DNA from: Mytilus trossulus
Lineage: Eukaryota > Mollusca > Bivalvia > Mytilida > Mytilidae
Length of the DNA: 64,000 nucleotides
Reading direction: 5' to 3'
Assembly: GCF_036588685.1 (NCBI RefSeq)
Contig: NC_086381.1
Coordinates: 55,737,431-55,801,430 of the forward strand
In this document: positions 45,190 to 56,000 of the stretch, piece by piece
How the letters are laid out: each line of letters starts with the position of its first letter
Position numbering within the stretch: the stretch's first letter is position 1
Made by a program: the position numbers and the translations under genes
Notes under the pieces: generated by a model
Told to the model about the DNA's origin: nothing
What the model saw: the letters and a program-made list of their open reading frames with translations, nothing else
Database searches by the model: none

Positions 45190-46520
45190 GTACCAGGGTT
45201 CACTGATGTACATCATAGTTCATGTAACAGAGGAGGATTTGAATTTCGTAAACATATCTTGGTCGTCATTTCATTCCTCTAAAAAAATATACTCTTCAAG
45301 TAACTGTAACTTCTATGATGCCACTGTTTGAAACCTCGCCCACTCAGTCGAATTGACCAATCATACGGTGGATAGGTGAAAAAAGGGGTTAGACTTTCAA
45401 AATCCCGGCCAAATATCAATTAAAGCTGCAGATCAACCTCTTTTGGTATTATTGCGTAAGTAAGTTCAGTATGAATGTCCAGATTTGTAAGGAGAATATG
45501 AGTTTATCGTTATGTTTGGTGGAAAGTACATTAAAATGGCTTGTTTTTAAAATTCACGGAGTTATATTGTCTGAAAGTGGATGTACTTGTGCTCTCACTG
45601 AAGCCGACATTGCAACACCTAAAACGTCTTAGTATTTTCATATATATTCAAATGAACCTAGGTCTTGACATGCGAATCAGATAAGTGAGTGTATTTTGCT
45701 GAACAGTTAAAGTTAAACGCAGAAAATATATCTCATGACTCTGAATCGTTCGATTATTTGATAGACTGGTGCAAGGAAAGAGAGTCATCTCGACCACAGT
45801 TTAATATCTGTTGTTCAATTATATGAATTAAGAACTTTTGTTCTTTTGGCGGTACGCCCATTCTATGAGTCAGATATCGTACCTCACAAACAGTCCAAAT
45901 AAAGCATGATACCATATTTTGTTGGTCCAGATCATGAAAATTATGTTCGACAGTTACGGATCAATCGCCAAGATATGACTTCCCTTCACGAGCATCACCA
46001 ACAAGGTGCCAACGGTTATTTCCCTGTATGTAAGACCAGCAAGTTTTTTTTCTTATATCACAATTGATCAGGCACAAACACAAAATAATGCAATTGTGAA
46101 GGTCGATGTTTGAGCCACCGAAGATCCCTTGAAACGATGGATGGATGGATGTCAGTAGACTGGTAGATGAATTTGAAAGAAATAGTGGTTTGAGTCATTC
46201 TAAAACAAAGGACGTAGACGAAGACTCTACGAAAACACAAAAGGATTTTTTTGAAAAGAGTTAAAGGCTTTCTTAAGTGATGACCGAGTTTGGAAATCCA
46301 TCTTCTAATTTTACTTTTTTCGAGAACAGTCGAAAGATTTGTATACAATTGATTTTTTTTAGTCAATTATTGACTCGAAGGCAGGTGAGATATGTCTGTG
46401 ATCTCTTTTCTATACTTTTATTTCCTGTAAATGTAGACAGTTTGACTTGGAAGATGTATTTATCCATGAAAACACAATTACTTCTCTGTTTTTGTCTAAG
46501 ATTGTCACTTAAACAGTGTT
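45190..46520. other. Intergenic, nothing recognised
   Basis: No coding-like frame or repeat relationship was seen apart from a short GATG run near 46140. Confidence 0.4.
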
Positions 46521-46524
46521 ATTA

Positions 46525-46715
46525 AATCGCAGCAAATGGGAGTTCATTATCACTGGACTAGTGTATGTTTGTTTAGGGGCCAGCTGGAGGACGCCTCCGG
46601 GGGTGTGAATTTCTCGTTACATTAAGACCTGTTGGTGACATTCTGCTGTTGTTTTTTTATGGTCGGGTTGTTGTATCTTTGATACATTCCCTATTTCCAT
46701 TCTCAATTTTATTGA
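46525..46715 (-). repeat. Dispersed repeat B, inverse copy
   Basis: GGCCAGCTGGAGGACGCCTC, TTCTCGTTACATTAAGACCT, GTTGGTGACATTCTGCTGTT and TATGGTCGGGTTGTTGTATC are the inverse of 62397-62575. The family is one I remember as common in mussels. Confidence 0.8.
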
Positions 46716-46762
46716 AACATTGTGAAATTTGCCGCCAACTGATCCAAATTCTGACACGCGTT

Positions 46763-46795
46763 TTTTTGTGTTTTTTTTTTGGGGGGGGGGGGGGC
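46763..46795. repeat. Poly(T)/poly(G) tract
   Basis: A T run passes directly into a run of about 16 G. It could form a G-quadruplex or be a mutable homopolymer. Confidence 0.85.
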
Positions 46796-46800
46796 ATCAA

Positions 46801-47965
46801 TGGTCAATTCCAAGCCACCACGTGCTAAACTATTTGATGATTATGCAATCGATGTCATACTGACTCACATAAAATCTGGCATCGAAAAGTATTGACGAGT
46901 AGACCTTGTATTTGATGTTTACTAAATGAATAATTTAAAGGCTGGACCAAGAAAAAAAAGGCAAGGTGCTGATGCTAGACGGAAAAGTTGTTGGTTCTGA
47001 TAGAACGCCAAAGAATTTGGAGTCGTTTTCTTTGTGAAGATCATGGCAACAAAACGGAATGATTCAAGTGTGTTTCCGACAGAATTGCTACTTTGAAGAC
47101 TTGTAAAAACGTTTATGTTACTCAAGGTGCAATATTCTTTGCAATTTCAATGCGGATACTTCCCAGCTATCCCTTTTAACCAAGAACAAGCAGATACACG
47201 TATGTGTGTCAATGATAAGTTTGCTGCTGAAAATGGCTGATCAAAGTAATTCTAAGTAGTACTGATACAGAAGTAGTAGTATTAGGATTGCAGGTCTCGC
47301 AGTATTAGGTATGGACAAAGTGTGGATAGGTTTTTGCGGGAATAAATACTTTCGATGTGTTCATGTATATGACATATCAAATGTGCTTGGTCTACGTGCA
47401 GCTGCTAATATTTCCTTCCATGCATTCTGTGAATGTGATACTGTGTCAGCATTTGGTGGGAAAGTGCATAGGTCAGCTTGGCAGACATTGGAATTATTTC
47501 CCGATGTAAAGGATGTTGTTGCTCGCTTTAGTTTTGTATGAAGACAGATACATGGACATCATAGAAGCATTTGCTTGCATCATGTACGGCAACATCAACA
47601 TTTGCTGTTAACAAGGCACGATTTGAATCATTGGTCAGGAAGCAGCGCCCTTACTATGCTATTCTCCCTACAAGAAGTTCTCTTCCGGAGCACATCGAAA
47701 GAGAAGCACATCAAGATAGTCTCAACCGGATGTGTGCATTCGACAGGTACACGTACCAAGTCATGAACACTGGGTTTGGATGAAAGAAAAACGAACACTG
47801 ACAGTTGGAAACCAACATGGACTTCTTTGGTTGCATTTGCACCCTCGTATCAGAAACTATGGAAACGCGGATGCAAACAATCCAGCGTTTTTGATAACTG
47901 TAAACGATTCCGTTCTGGCCTACCTTGTACGTGTTTGTGTGTTGGCAGATTATTATACGGAGTGA
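46801..47965 (+). pseudogene. Degraded copy of a dispersed metazoan ORF family ('HAFxxCDTVSAF' motif)
   Basis: Pieces in changing frames keep a fixed order: NSKPPRAKLFDDYAIDVI and VDLVFDVY (46804-46920); LKAGPRKKRQGADARRK (about 46938); NQEQADTRMCV (about 47180); SSTDTEVVVLGL (about 47260); KVWIGFCGNKYFRCVHVYDI with FHAFCECDTVSAFGGK (47311-47470); LFPDVKDVV; and VNKARFESLVRKQRPY (about 47600). The 'EEADTR' and 'HAFTGCDT.SAF.GKGK' blocks are known from a widespread, unnamed family often seen as multicopy ORFs in invertebrates. At least six frameshifts or stops make this a pseudogene. Its function is unknown to me. Confidence 0.65.
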
Positions 47966-48069
47966 AAACTGCATTTTCTAACCAAACTAGGTATTTGAAC
48001 TTAACAAATTAAACGATATCTCTTTAAATTAGAAGAAAATGAAAATGAAAAAAATAATGAAATTTTAAA

Positions 48070-48510
48070 CGTTTTTGTCGCAATTTTGGAACCGGAAGTT
48101 ACTTTTTCGTCGTGTATGTATTGTGTCATCGTACTTTAGGAACAGTAATCTACTTTTTATCAAATTTGCATTGGATTATACCTACAACACAGCTTTCAAG
48201 GGACTTACGAAATGTAGCCATTTTCAACTTTGTTTCCACTATTTTGTTAAGTATTGTTTCATCGTACTTTAGGAACTGTTATTTTCGTTTTATCAAATCC
48301 TACTTTGGATTATACCTAAAACACAGTTTTTAAAGGATTTACGAAATGTAGCCATTTTCAACGTAAATGCTACCATTTTTTAACCGGAAGTCACTTTTTC
48401 GTCATTTATGTATTGTTTTATCGTACTTTTGGAACTATTATTAACGTTTTATCAAAATTAACTTTAGATTATACCTATAGCACAGCTTTCAAAGAATTAA
48501 CGGAATGTAG
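48070..48510. repeat. Three diverged tandem repeats of ~130-160 bp
   Basis: TCGTACTTTAGGAAC (or a variant) occurs at about 48128, 48261 and 48421. Each is followed by TTTATCAAA, GGATTATACCTA, CACAG and CGAAATGTAGC. AACCGGAAGT precedes the first and third units. Confidence 0.78.
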
Positions 48511-48678
48511 CGAATTGGATATGACGCCATTTTTGAAATGGGCGGTGGCCATCTTGAAAAAATTAAAAATTTTGATGGCCAGCAGCTGATTTTTTTTAAT
48601 TATCGTTTAGTCAACCTCTATACCAAATGTCATGCTTGTATCACGATTTGCACAATTATCTCCATAATATCTTTCACT

Positions 48679-48840
48679 ATCATTGATGGCGATCCGATGG
48701 ATACATCTGTTGTAGGGTTGTCACTGACTCAGACGTACTTATGTATATATATATATATATACAACTCGTCTAAACATCAACCCAACAATGTTAGATCTGT
48801 AAATTTGCTTTCGCAAATGTTTGGTATATATATATACAAC
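48679..48840. mobile_element. SINE-related fragment with inverted core
   Basis: ATCATTGATGGCGATCCGAT through TGTTGTAGGGTTGTCACTGA to GACGTACTT (48679-48740) is the exact inverse of the core at 44932-44995. It is followed by (TA)n, ACAACTCGTCTAAAC (48761-48775) and CCCAACAATGTTAGATCTGT, in the same orientation as the first copy. The tRNA-like head is absent. Confidence 0.8.
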
Positions 48841-48997
48841 ATGTATTTCCCTGTAACTGCTTCTTGACCAGCGGCAAACATTACAGACATAATGCAAAAT
48901 ATATAGTAACAAGCTTGTGATGCAAATTATTGGTCTAGTGAAATAACAACTCCAGTTGATAAATTCTTGTTACCAGAGTAATGAGCGGTGTAGAACA

Positions 48998-49060
48998 CGT
49001 CTGAACCCAACAATGTTAGATCTGTAAATTTGCTTATTCAAATATTTAAATAAACATCAG
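48998..49060. repeat. Short SINE-related fragment
   Basis: AACCCAACAATGTTAGATCT followed by GTAAATTTGCTTATTCAAAT repeats the part of the SINE body next to its inverted repeat. Confidence 0.7.
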
Positions 49061-49069
49061 AACAAAAAA

Positions 49070-50330
49070 TAGGAGCACTCTTTATTTTTTTTTAATTGTA
49101 TATAGTAATTTAGTTTCAGAGGATAAACTAGTGGTTTTTTTTCTAAGTAGTTTCAACAGAAATTCCTTGAATCAATGTATGGACGTCCTGAATACCAATA
49201 TATATATATAAATTAAAATCCTCTACGTTGTCTTTTTTTATTTTCACCGGACTCTTGCTATCCTTCATCCTCTGATAATAGATATAACAAGTAGATTGTG
49301 AAGCAATGACCAGTAGAGGGGATACCGAGGACCTAAAAGCCAAAATATTCGTGAAAATTAAAAATTAGCCAATTTTGAATCATGAAATGGATATTTTGAA
49401 TAATTGAATGGACTGCTGCATCCCGTCATTCTCATATTAAGCATTTGTCGCATGTGTTAAAAATAACCTTTGCAAGAGTCCATTTTCTTCAAAAGGCTTA
49501 TCTTTTGTCGAATTCAGTAGCTTTAGTGCTGTAAAAATTGTCAAAATTAAACAGCATAGTATTTCAACTACGATTATAATCATTAAACGTATGCGTAAAA
49601 TACTGATATATGTACAATGTTCCATCAAGTACGTTAATATTCATGTGCGGATCCAGAATTTATAAAATGAGGGTGCTACCTAGCAGGGAAATGTTTTTGG
49701 GCGATATTAGAAACGGCTAAGCATTTACCCTATTACAAATGTAGAAGCTTCATAGGAGGACCCGGCTCCCCAGTGCCCACTAACTCATAACTCCGCTCTT
49801 GATAATGTCGTTCCGCTTTCGACGTAGTGACATTCTACCAAAAAGACGATGGTGATGTAGGCTTTATAAGGGGCAAGGTTACATGATTGTGTTTCACTTC
49901 AGCGTAGGAATCCTGTTTCAATCATAATACAAACTGGCCACTTTTGATATTTTTTTGTTTTGTTTATTTTGTTATTACAAAAATAAAAGTACAATGTTCA
50001 ATTGGAATAATGAAAGTAAACGAACTGTGCTTGTAAATATTTTTGTTGACGTGACATGACCGATTGGTCTATAAAGGTTCATTGGTCTTAAAAGGTCAAG
50101 TGCGTGTCATCAAAAGTTGATCCACGTCCGGTATTTATAATCTAAAAGCGTAATAAATTTTACGAAAGGAAAATATCTAGTGTCATTATGACTTTAATTA
50201 TCTCACTAAATAGCAAAGCCATTGTAAGTCTGATAATTGATTGGTGTTTAACATTCAGTGGCAAATATTACATAAATAATGTCAAATAGAGAACATGTTT
50301 GATGTGATATAACGATATGAACCCGGCTTT
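49070..50330. other. Intergenic, nothing recognised
   Basis: No credible coding frame or related repeat was seen. Confidence 0.4.
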
Positions 50331-50334
50331 GTAC

Positions 50335-50440
50335 TAGACCGACCCCAGCTGAGCCGACTTTTGTCTTCTCTATGGTCAGGGTGTTGTCGCTTTGACACAT
50401 TCCCCATTTCCTTTCTCAATTTTATTTGTATTTGTAATAT
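50335..50440 (-). repeat. Dispersed repeat B, short inverse copy
   Basis: TCTATGGTCAGGGTGTTGTC, GCTTTGACACATTCCCCATT and TCCTTTCTCAATTTTATT correspond to the start of repeat B at 62397 in inverse. Confidence 0.7.
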
Positions 50441-51635
50441 GATGGTGCATTGCAGCTATTACGGGCACTAGAATGACACCATCTGAGCCGACATTGTAAC
50501 ATGATGTTTGATTGAAGCTATTGCGGTCACATGCTCTTAAAAAAGTTTTTATAAAGATATAATCCCCCAATAAATGAAAACAATGCAGAAGTAACCCCCT
50601 TGTTCTTCCTAAATCCGTACCGGCAAGCTTAGTAAGAGTTTCAAGCGCACGCGTATTTATGCCGTGTTGTTTTAACAATTCTGAATCCCAAAAAAACAAT
50701 TTAAAATTCTAGGATCATAATCAAACTATTACCTTACAAGATCTTACAACATTGAGATGATAATTTCAAATATTTAAAAGAAACGAATTTAAAAGATTTA
50801 GATATAATCGACATAACAAACACAAATATGTGCACGTTATTTTACGCAATCAATTACATTATAATGAATATAGCTTATCTGGTATCTTAAATTATTGACT
50901 ATTAAGGGATGAAGAAACTGGAGCCAGGTTCGTGCATAATGGAAACTCAATGGCCTAAAACGTTCTCATCATTATTTAAAGAAATTATTTTATAAATTCA
51001 ATAGTCATATTTTTAAAAAGTCGATGAACCAAACATAACGATGAATCGGATGTCGTTATTTTTGATAAGTGTTAATGAATTGGTCAACTTACCAACAATA
51101 GTCGCAATTATGTAGCCTATAATTTTGCTGAATACTGATTGAATATTTGATTTTATAAAGTACCCATATTGTCTTCGGTCTGTTATGATGTCATAAGAAC
51201 GACTATTCGGGATGGTTTTATCGAACTGCTCAAATCGTATAAGACGTTCGTTATTCTTCTTATTTTTCACAAGGTATAGTTCCCACTTTAACGACAGTCC
51301 TTGGTCACTAGAGCATCCTTTGACAATGAAATTACAGGTAAGAGAATTTATGTTACATTATGTAAAAGGGGACCTTACTAAATACAGATACTACTGTTAT
51401 ATTCTGATTTGATTTTGAATTAAATATCTGATTATAAATAACAAAAAAAAAAGCTAAACAATATTGAATTTCATTCGGAAACGTGCCTCTTTAACAAAAA
51501 AAGACACAAACTAATCATTCCAGTCCTTCTTTTCTCAGTTTAATTCCGGTGTGAAAGCGTTGACCGAAGCGCACTGTTTCATACACACAAAAATGAACAT
51601 TTATTTCTAATAACTATATTTGTATGCTCAAAATG
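50441..51635. other. Intergenic; CGCTTTCAC-type MITE end at 51547
   Basis: GGTGTGAAAGCGTTGACCGA (about 51549-51568) matches the left end of the small element at 63787-63880. Otherwise nothing was recognised. Confidence 0.4.
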
Positions 51636-51639
51636 TACA

Positions 51640-51740
51640 CATACGGTGACCTATAATTGTTAATGTTTGTTTCATTTTTGTCTTTTGTGGATAGTTGTCT
51701 CATTGGGAATCATACCACATCTTCTTTTTTTTATACCTGT
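51640..51740 (-). repeat. Dispersed repeat A, short inverse copy
   Basis: TACGGTGACCTATAATTGTT, AGTTGTCTCATTGGGAATCA and TACCACATCTTCTTTTTTT mark the family's end. Confidence 0.82.
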
Positions 51741-52435
51741 TAAAATACAGTAATGAATGTTGCATCTTGACAAGAAGAAATACTATTTTGGTATGCCGTG
51801 TGACTGCTTTCGGCTATTTAAAATAGCGGAATCTTCATTAACGTCAATATAATATAGTTTCTTAGTACTTTAGAGGTGTCAGATTACCTGCAACAAAACA
51901 CTCAATGACAAATGTATTTGAATGACAAAACAGATTACAACAAAGGGTAGGGAAGGGATATAGAATTGCCCCTCCGTTCCCCACCCTCTCATCTAAACAG
52001 AAAATGCTGCACTTTGATTGAAATCAAATACATTTTGGAAATGCCTTGCGATTGTCGTCAATTTTGACTGAAAAATACTAAGAGGTACATACTTTACACA
52101 AAATTTGGAAGAGTTTAAGGAATAAATGAATATAATTAAAATAACAATTTGCAATTTTGCAACGATTAGACATGTGGCCCGAGAACACAGTTATTTCGTA
52201 GTGCATTTCTTTTAGACAATAAATTCAAATTAAAAAAATCGCACCTGCTCTTTCTCAAAAAGATTTTTACAGTGTAGTGTACTACCAGTGAGACAAATAA
52301 TATCAAAATTATAGAAACTTCTACCAGCTCTAACTCAAAATATTGACAATTCTGTGTTAAGGGGGTGTAAAAGTCAGTTTGACAGCTTCAGACGTGATAA
52401 AATTTGACCTTTTAGAACTGGACCAATTCACTACT
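51741..52435. other. Intergenic, nothing recognised
   Basis: AT-rich flank of the satellite-bearing element. Confidence 0.4.
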
Positions 52436-52461
52436 TACAGTACTTGCAACCTTAGGCGTTA

Positions 52462-52612
52462 CTATTTCAGCGATCAATCAGCGGTCATCGATCAGTCACC
52501 GATCAGTCAAGTTCGCGTCAAACTCACGTCAGCAATCCGTCAGACTTATAGTAAAAGTAATTGACTGATCGGACTGATCGGACTGATAGAACCGATCGAC
52601 CTTTGATGACGG
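52462..52612. repeat. Left subterminal motif cluster
   Basis: TCGATCAGTCACCGATCAGT is followed by CAAGTTCGCGTCAAAC, then inverted TTGACTGATCGGACTGATCG. ACCGATCAGTCAAGTTC with CGTCAAAC recurs at the right end in the same plus-strand orientation, although the termini themselves are inverted. These could be transposase-binding sites. Confidence 0.65.
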
Positions 52613-52945
52613 ATTGACCTGTAATACGTCACATGATCAAATAATGCAAATTACGGAATCTTAGTTTCGTTTAGTTTTATTAAAATGGCGACTAGTGAAA
52701 ATCGAACGTTCAATGATCATGATGATACATTTTGCTTTAATAATAATAATTTAGCAAAGTTTTACTGAAAAGAAATGTACAGATAAAACCTAACATAAAT
52801 ATTATTATTAAAGAATGGTATTTTTGTTTTATTTAGGTTATATATTTTTAAACACGGTGGGTTTTAAAACGGTGTCTACATCGCGATTTTGATTTTTTTA
52901 TTTTCCAAATATACTCGGGGAAAACAACGATTTGTATAATTAGAA

Positions 52946-52975
52946 CAAGGATTTGCATAGCTATACAAATCCTTG
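52946..52975. repeat. Third CAAGGATTTG palindrome
   Basis: CAAGGATTTGCATAG and CTATACAAATCCTTG give a near-perfect 30-bp palindrome related to 6524-6551 and 18141-18173. No 7-bp direct repeat flanks this copy. Confidence 0.75.
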
Positions 52976-53062
52976 TTATCATCATAAAATTCATTAACAA
53001 AAACTTATCATAATCAAGGACTTTCTATATATATATTCCTGTCACAATCGAAGCCTATAAAA

Positions 53063-56000
53063 TTTAAATAAAAAGAAGACTAATTTGGGATATTTTAAAC
53101 AACACGAAATAAAATATTAGTATGATTTCTCTGACACTCTTTTAATTTCATGAAAAAAAAATATTCTAATCTATAAAAATTACAAAAATCCAATGGCGGT
53201 CAATAATTTTTAGTAAAATGAAGAAATATTTGCATTTTAGGCAACGCGTACAAAAATTAAATATTTTTTTCCTTAACATAGGCATATTTTATGAAGAACA
53301 GTCAATTCTGATGGACAAAAAGTACTCAAATGATAAGACGGTTAATAATGTGTATCAAAATAAATCAATAACTGCATTCTTATTCCACCAAAATAAAAGT
53401 TTAAGTATTTTAATTCTCATTATATCTCAATTCTGATTAGAAGACTTGTCTCAAGATGGTAAAAATAACTGATTTCAAATAAAATAGCATCATTTCTAAT
53501 AAAAAGAAGACTAATTTTGGTTATTTTTAACATTGCGAATAAAATATTAGTTTGATTTCACTGACACTCTTTTAATTTCATGAAAAAAACTATTCTAATC
53601 TATAAAAAGTACAAAAATCCAATGGAAGTCAATAAATTTTAGTAAAATATTTGCATTTTAGTCAACGCGTACAAAAATTAAATACTTTTTTCCTTAAAGT
53701 AAGCATATTTTATGAAGAACAGCCAATCTTGATGTACAAAAAGTACTCAAATCATATGACGGTTAATAATTTGTATCAAAATAAATCAACAACTGCATTC
53801 TTATTCAATAAAAATAAAAGTTTAAGAATTTAAATTCTCAGTATATCTCAATTCTGATTAGATGACTTGTCTCAAGATGGTAAAAATGACTGATTTCAAA
53901 TAAAATAGCATCATTTTTAATAAAAAGAAGAATAATTTTAGTTATTTTAAACAATGCGAATAAAATTTTAGTATGATTTCTCTGACACTCTTTTTATTTC
54001 ATGAAAAAAACTATTCTAATCTATAAAAAGTACAAAAAATCCAATGGCGGTCGATAATTTTTAGTAAAATGAAGAAATATTTGCATTTTAGGCAAGACGT
54101 ACAAAAGTTTTGTTTTTTTCCTTAACGTAGGCATATTTTATGAAGAACAGTCAATTCTGATGGACAAAAAGTACTCAAAGGATGTCACGGTTAATAATTT
54201 GTCTAAAAAAAAATCAACAAATGCATTCTTATTCAACAAAAAATAAAAGTTTAATATTTGAATTCTCAGTATATCTCAATTCTGATTAGATGACTTGTCT
54301 CAAGATGGTAAAAATGACTGAGTTCAAATAAAATAGCATCATTTTTAATAAAAAGAAGACGAATTTTGGTTATTTTAAACAATGCGAATAAAATTTTAGT
54401 ATGATTTCTCTGACACTCTTTTAATTTCTTGAAATAAAACCTATTTTAATCTATAAAATGTACAAAAATCCAATGGCGGTCAATAATTGTTAGTAAAATG
54501 AAGAAATATTTGCATTTTAGGCAAGACGTACAAAAGTGATTTTTTTTTCCCTTAACGTAGGCATATTTTATGAAGAACAGTCAATTCTGATGGACAAAAA
54601 GTACTCAAATGATATAACAGTTAATAATTTGTCTAAAAAAAAATCAACAACTGCATTCTTATTCAACAAAAATAAAAGTTTAAGTATTTAAATTCTCAGT
54701 ATATCTCAATTCTGATTAGAAGACTTGTCTCAAGATGGTAAAAATAACTGATTTCCAATAAAATAGCATCATTTCTAATAAAAAGAAGACTAATTTTGGT
54801 TATTTTTAACAATGCAAATTAAATATTAGTATGATTTCTCTGACACTCTTTTAATTTCATGAAAAAAAACTATTCTAATCTATAAAAATTACAAAAATCC
54901 AATGGCAGTCAATAATTTTTAGTAAAATGAAGAAATATTTGCATTTTAATCAACGCGTACAAAAATTAAATATTTTTTTCCTTAACGTAGGCATATTTTA
55001 TGAAGAACAGTCAATTCTGATGGACAAAAAGTACTCAAATGATAAGACGGTTAATAATGTGTATCAAAATAAATCAATAACTGCATTCTTATTCCACCAA
55101 AATAAAAGTTTAAGTATTTTAATTCTCATTATATCTCAATTCTGATTAGAAGACTTGTCTCAAGATTGTAAAAATAACTGATTTCAAATAAAATAGCATC
55201 ATTTCTAATAAAAAGAAGACTAATTTTGGTTATTTTTAACATTGCGAATAAAATATTAGTATGATTTCTCTGACACTCTTTTAATTTCATGAAAAAAACT
55301 ATTCTAATCTATAAAAAGTACAAAAAATCCAATGGCAGTCAATAAATTTTAGTAAAATATTTGCATTTTAGTCAACGCGTACAAAAATTAAATATTTTTT
55401 TCCTTAAAGTAAGCATATTTTATGAAGAACAGCCAATCTTGATGTACAAAAAGTACTCAAATCATATGACGGTTAATAATTTGTATCAAAATAAATCAAC
55501 AACTGCATTCTTATTCAACAAAAATAAAAGTTTAAGAATTTAAATTCTCAGTATATCTCAATTCTGATTAGATGACTTGTCTCAAGATGGTCAAAATGAC
55601 TGATTTCAAATAAAATACACACATGTAGCATCATTTTTAATAAAAAGAAGAATAATTTTAGTTATTTTTAACAATGCGAAAAAATTTTAGTATGATTTCT
55701 CTGACACTCTTTTACTTTCATGAAATAAAACCTATTTTAATCTATAAAATGTACAAAAATCCAATGGCGTTCAATAATTTTTAGTAAAATGAAGAAATAT
55801 TTGCATTTTAGGCAAGACGTACAAAAAATTTATTTTTTTCCTTAACGTAGGCATATTTTATGAAGAACAGTCAATTCTGATGGACAAAAAGTACTCAAAT
55901 GATATCACGGTTAATAATTTGTCTAAAAAAAAAAAATCAACAACTGCATTCTTATTCAACAAAAATAAAAGTTTAAGTATTTAAATTCTCAGTATATCTC

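Noticed and set aside
52683-52769. Short frame beginning MATSENRTFNDHDD in the satellite-bearing element
   Set aside because: It is only 27 codons and has no recognisable domain or convincing splice donor. It could be a relic of a first exon, but cannot be supported.
53218-55543. Repeated 60-72-codon frames starting MKKYLHFRQRVQK or similar in the satellite
   Set aside because: They occur once per satellite unit, are broken in most units and show no preference for silent changes.
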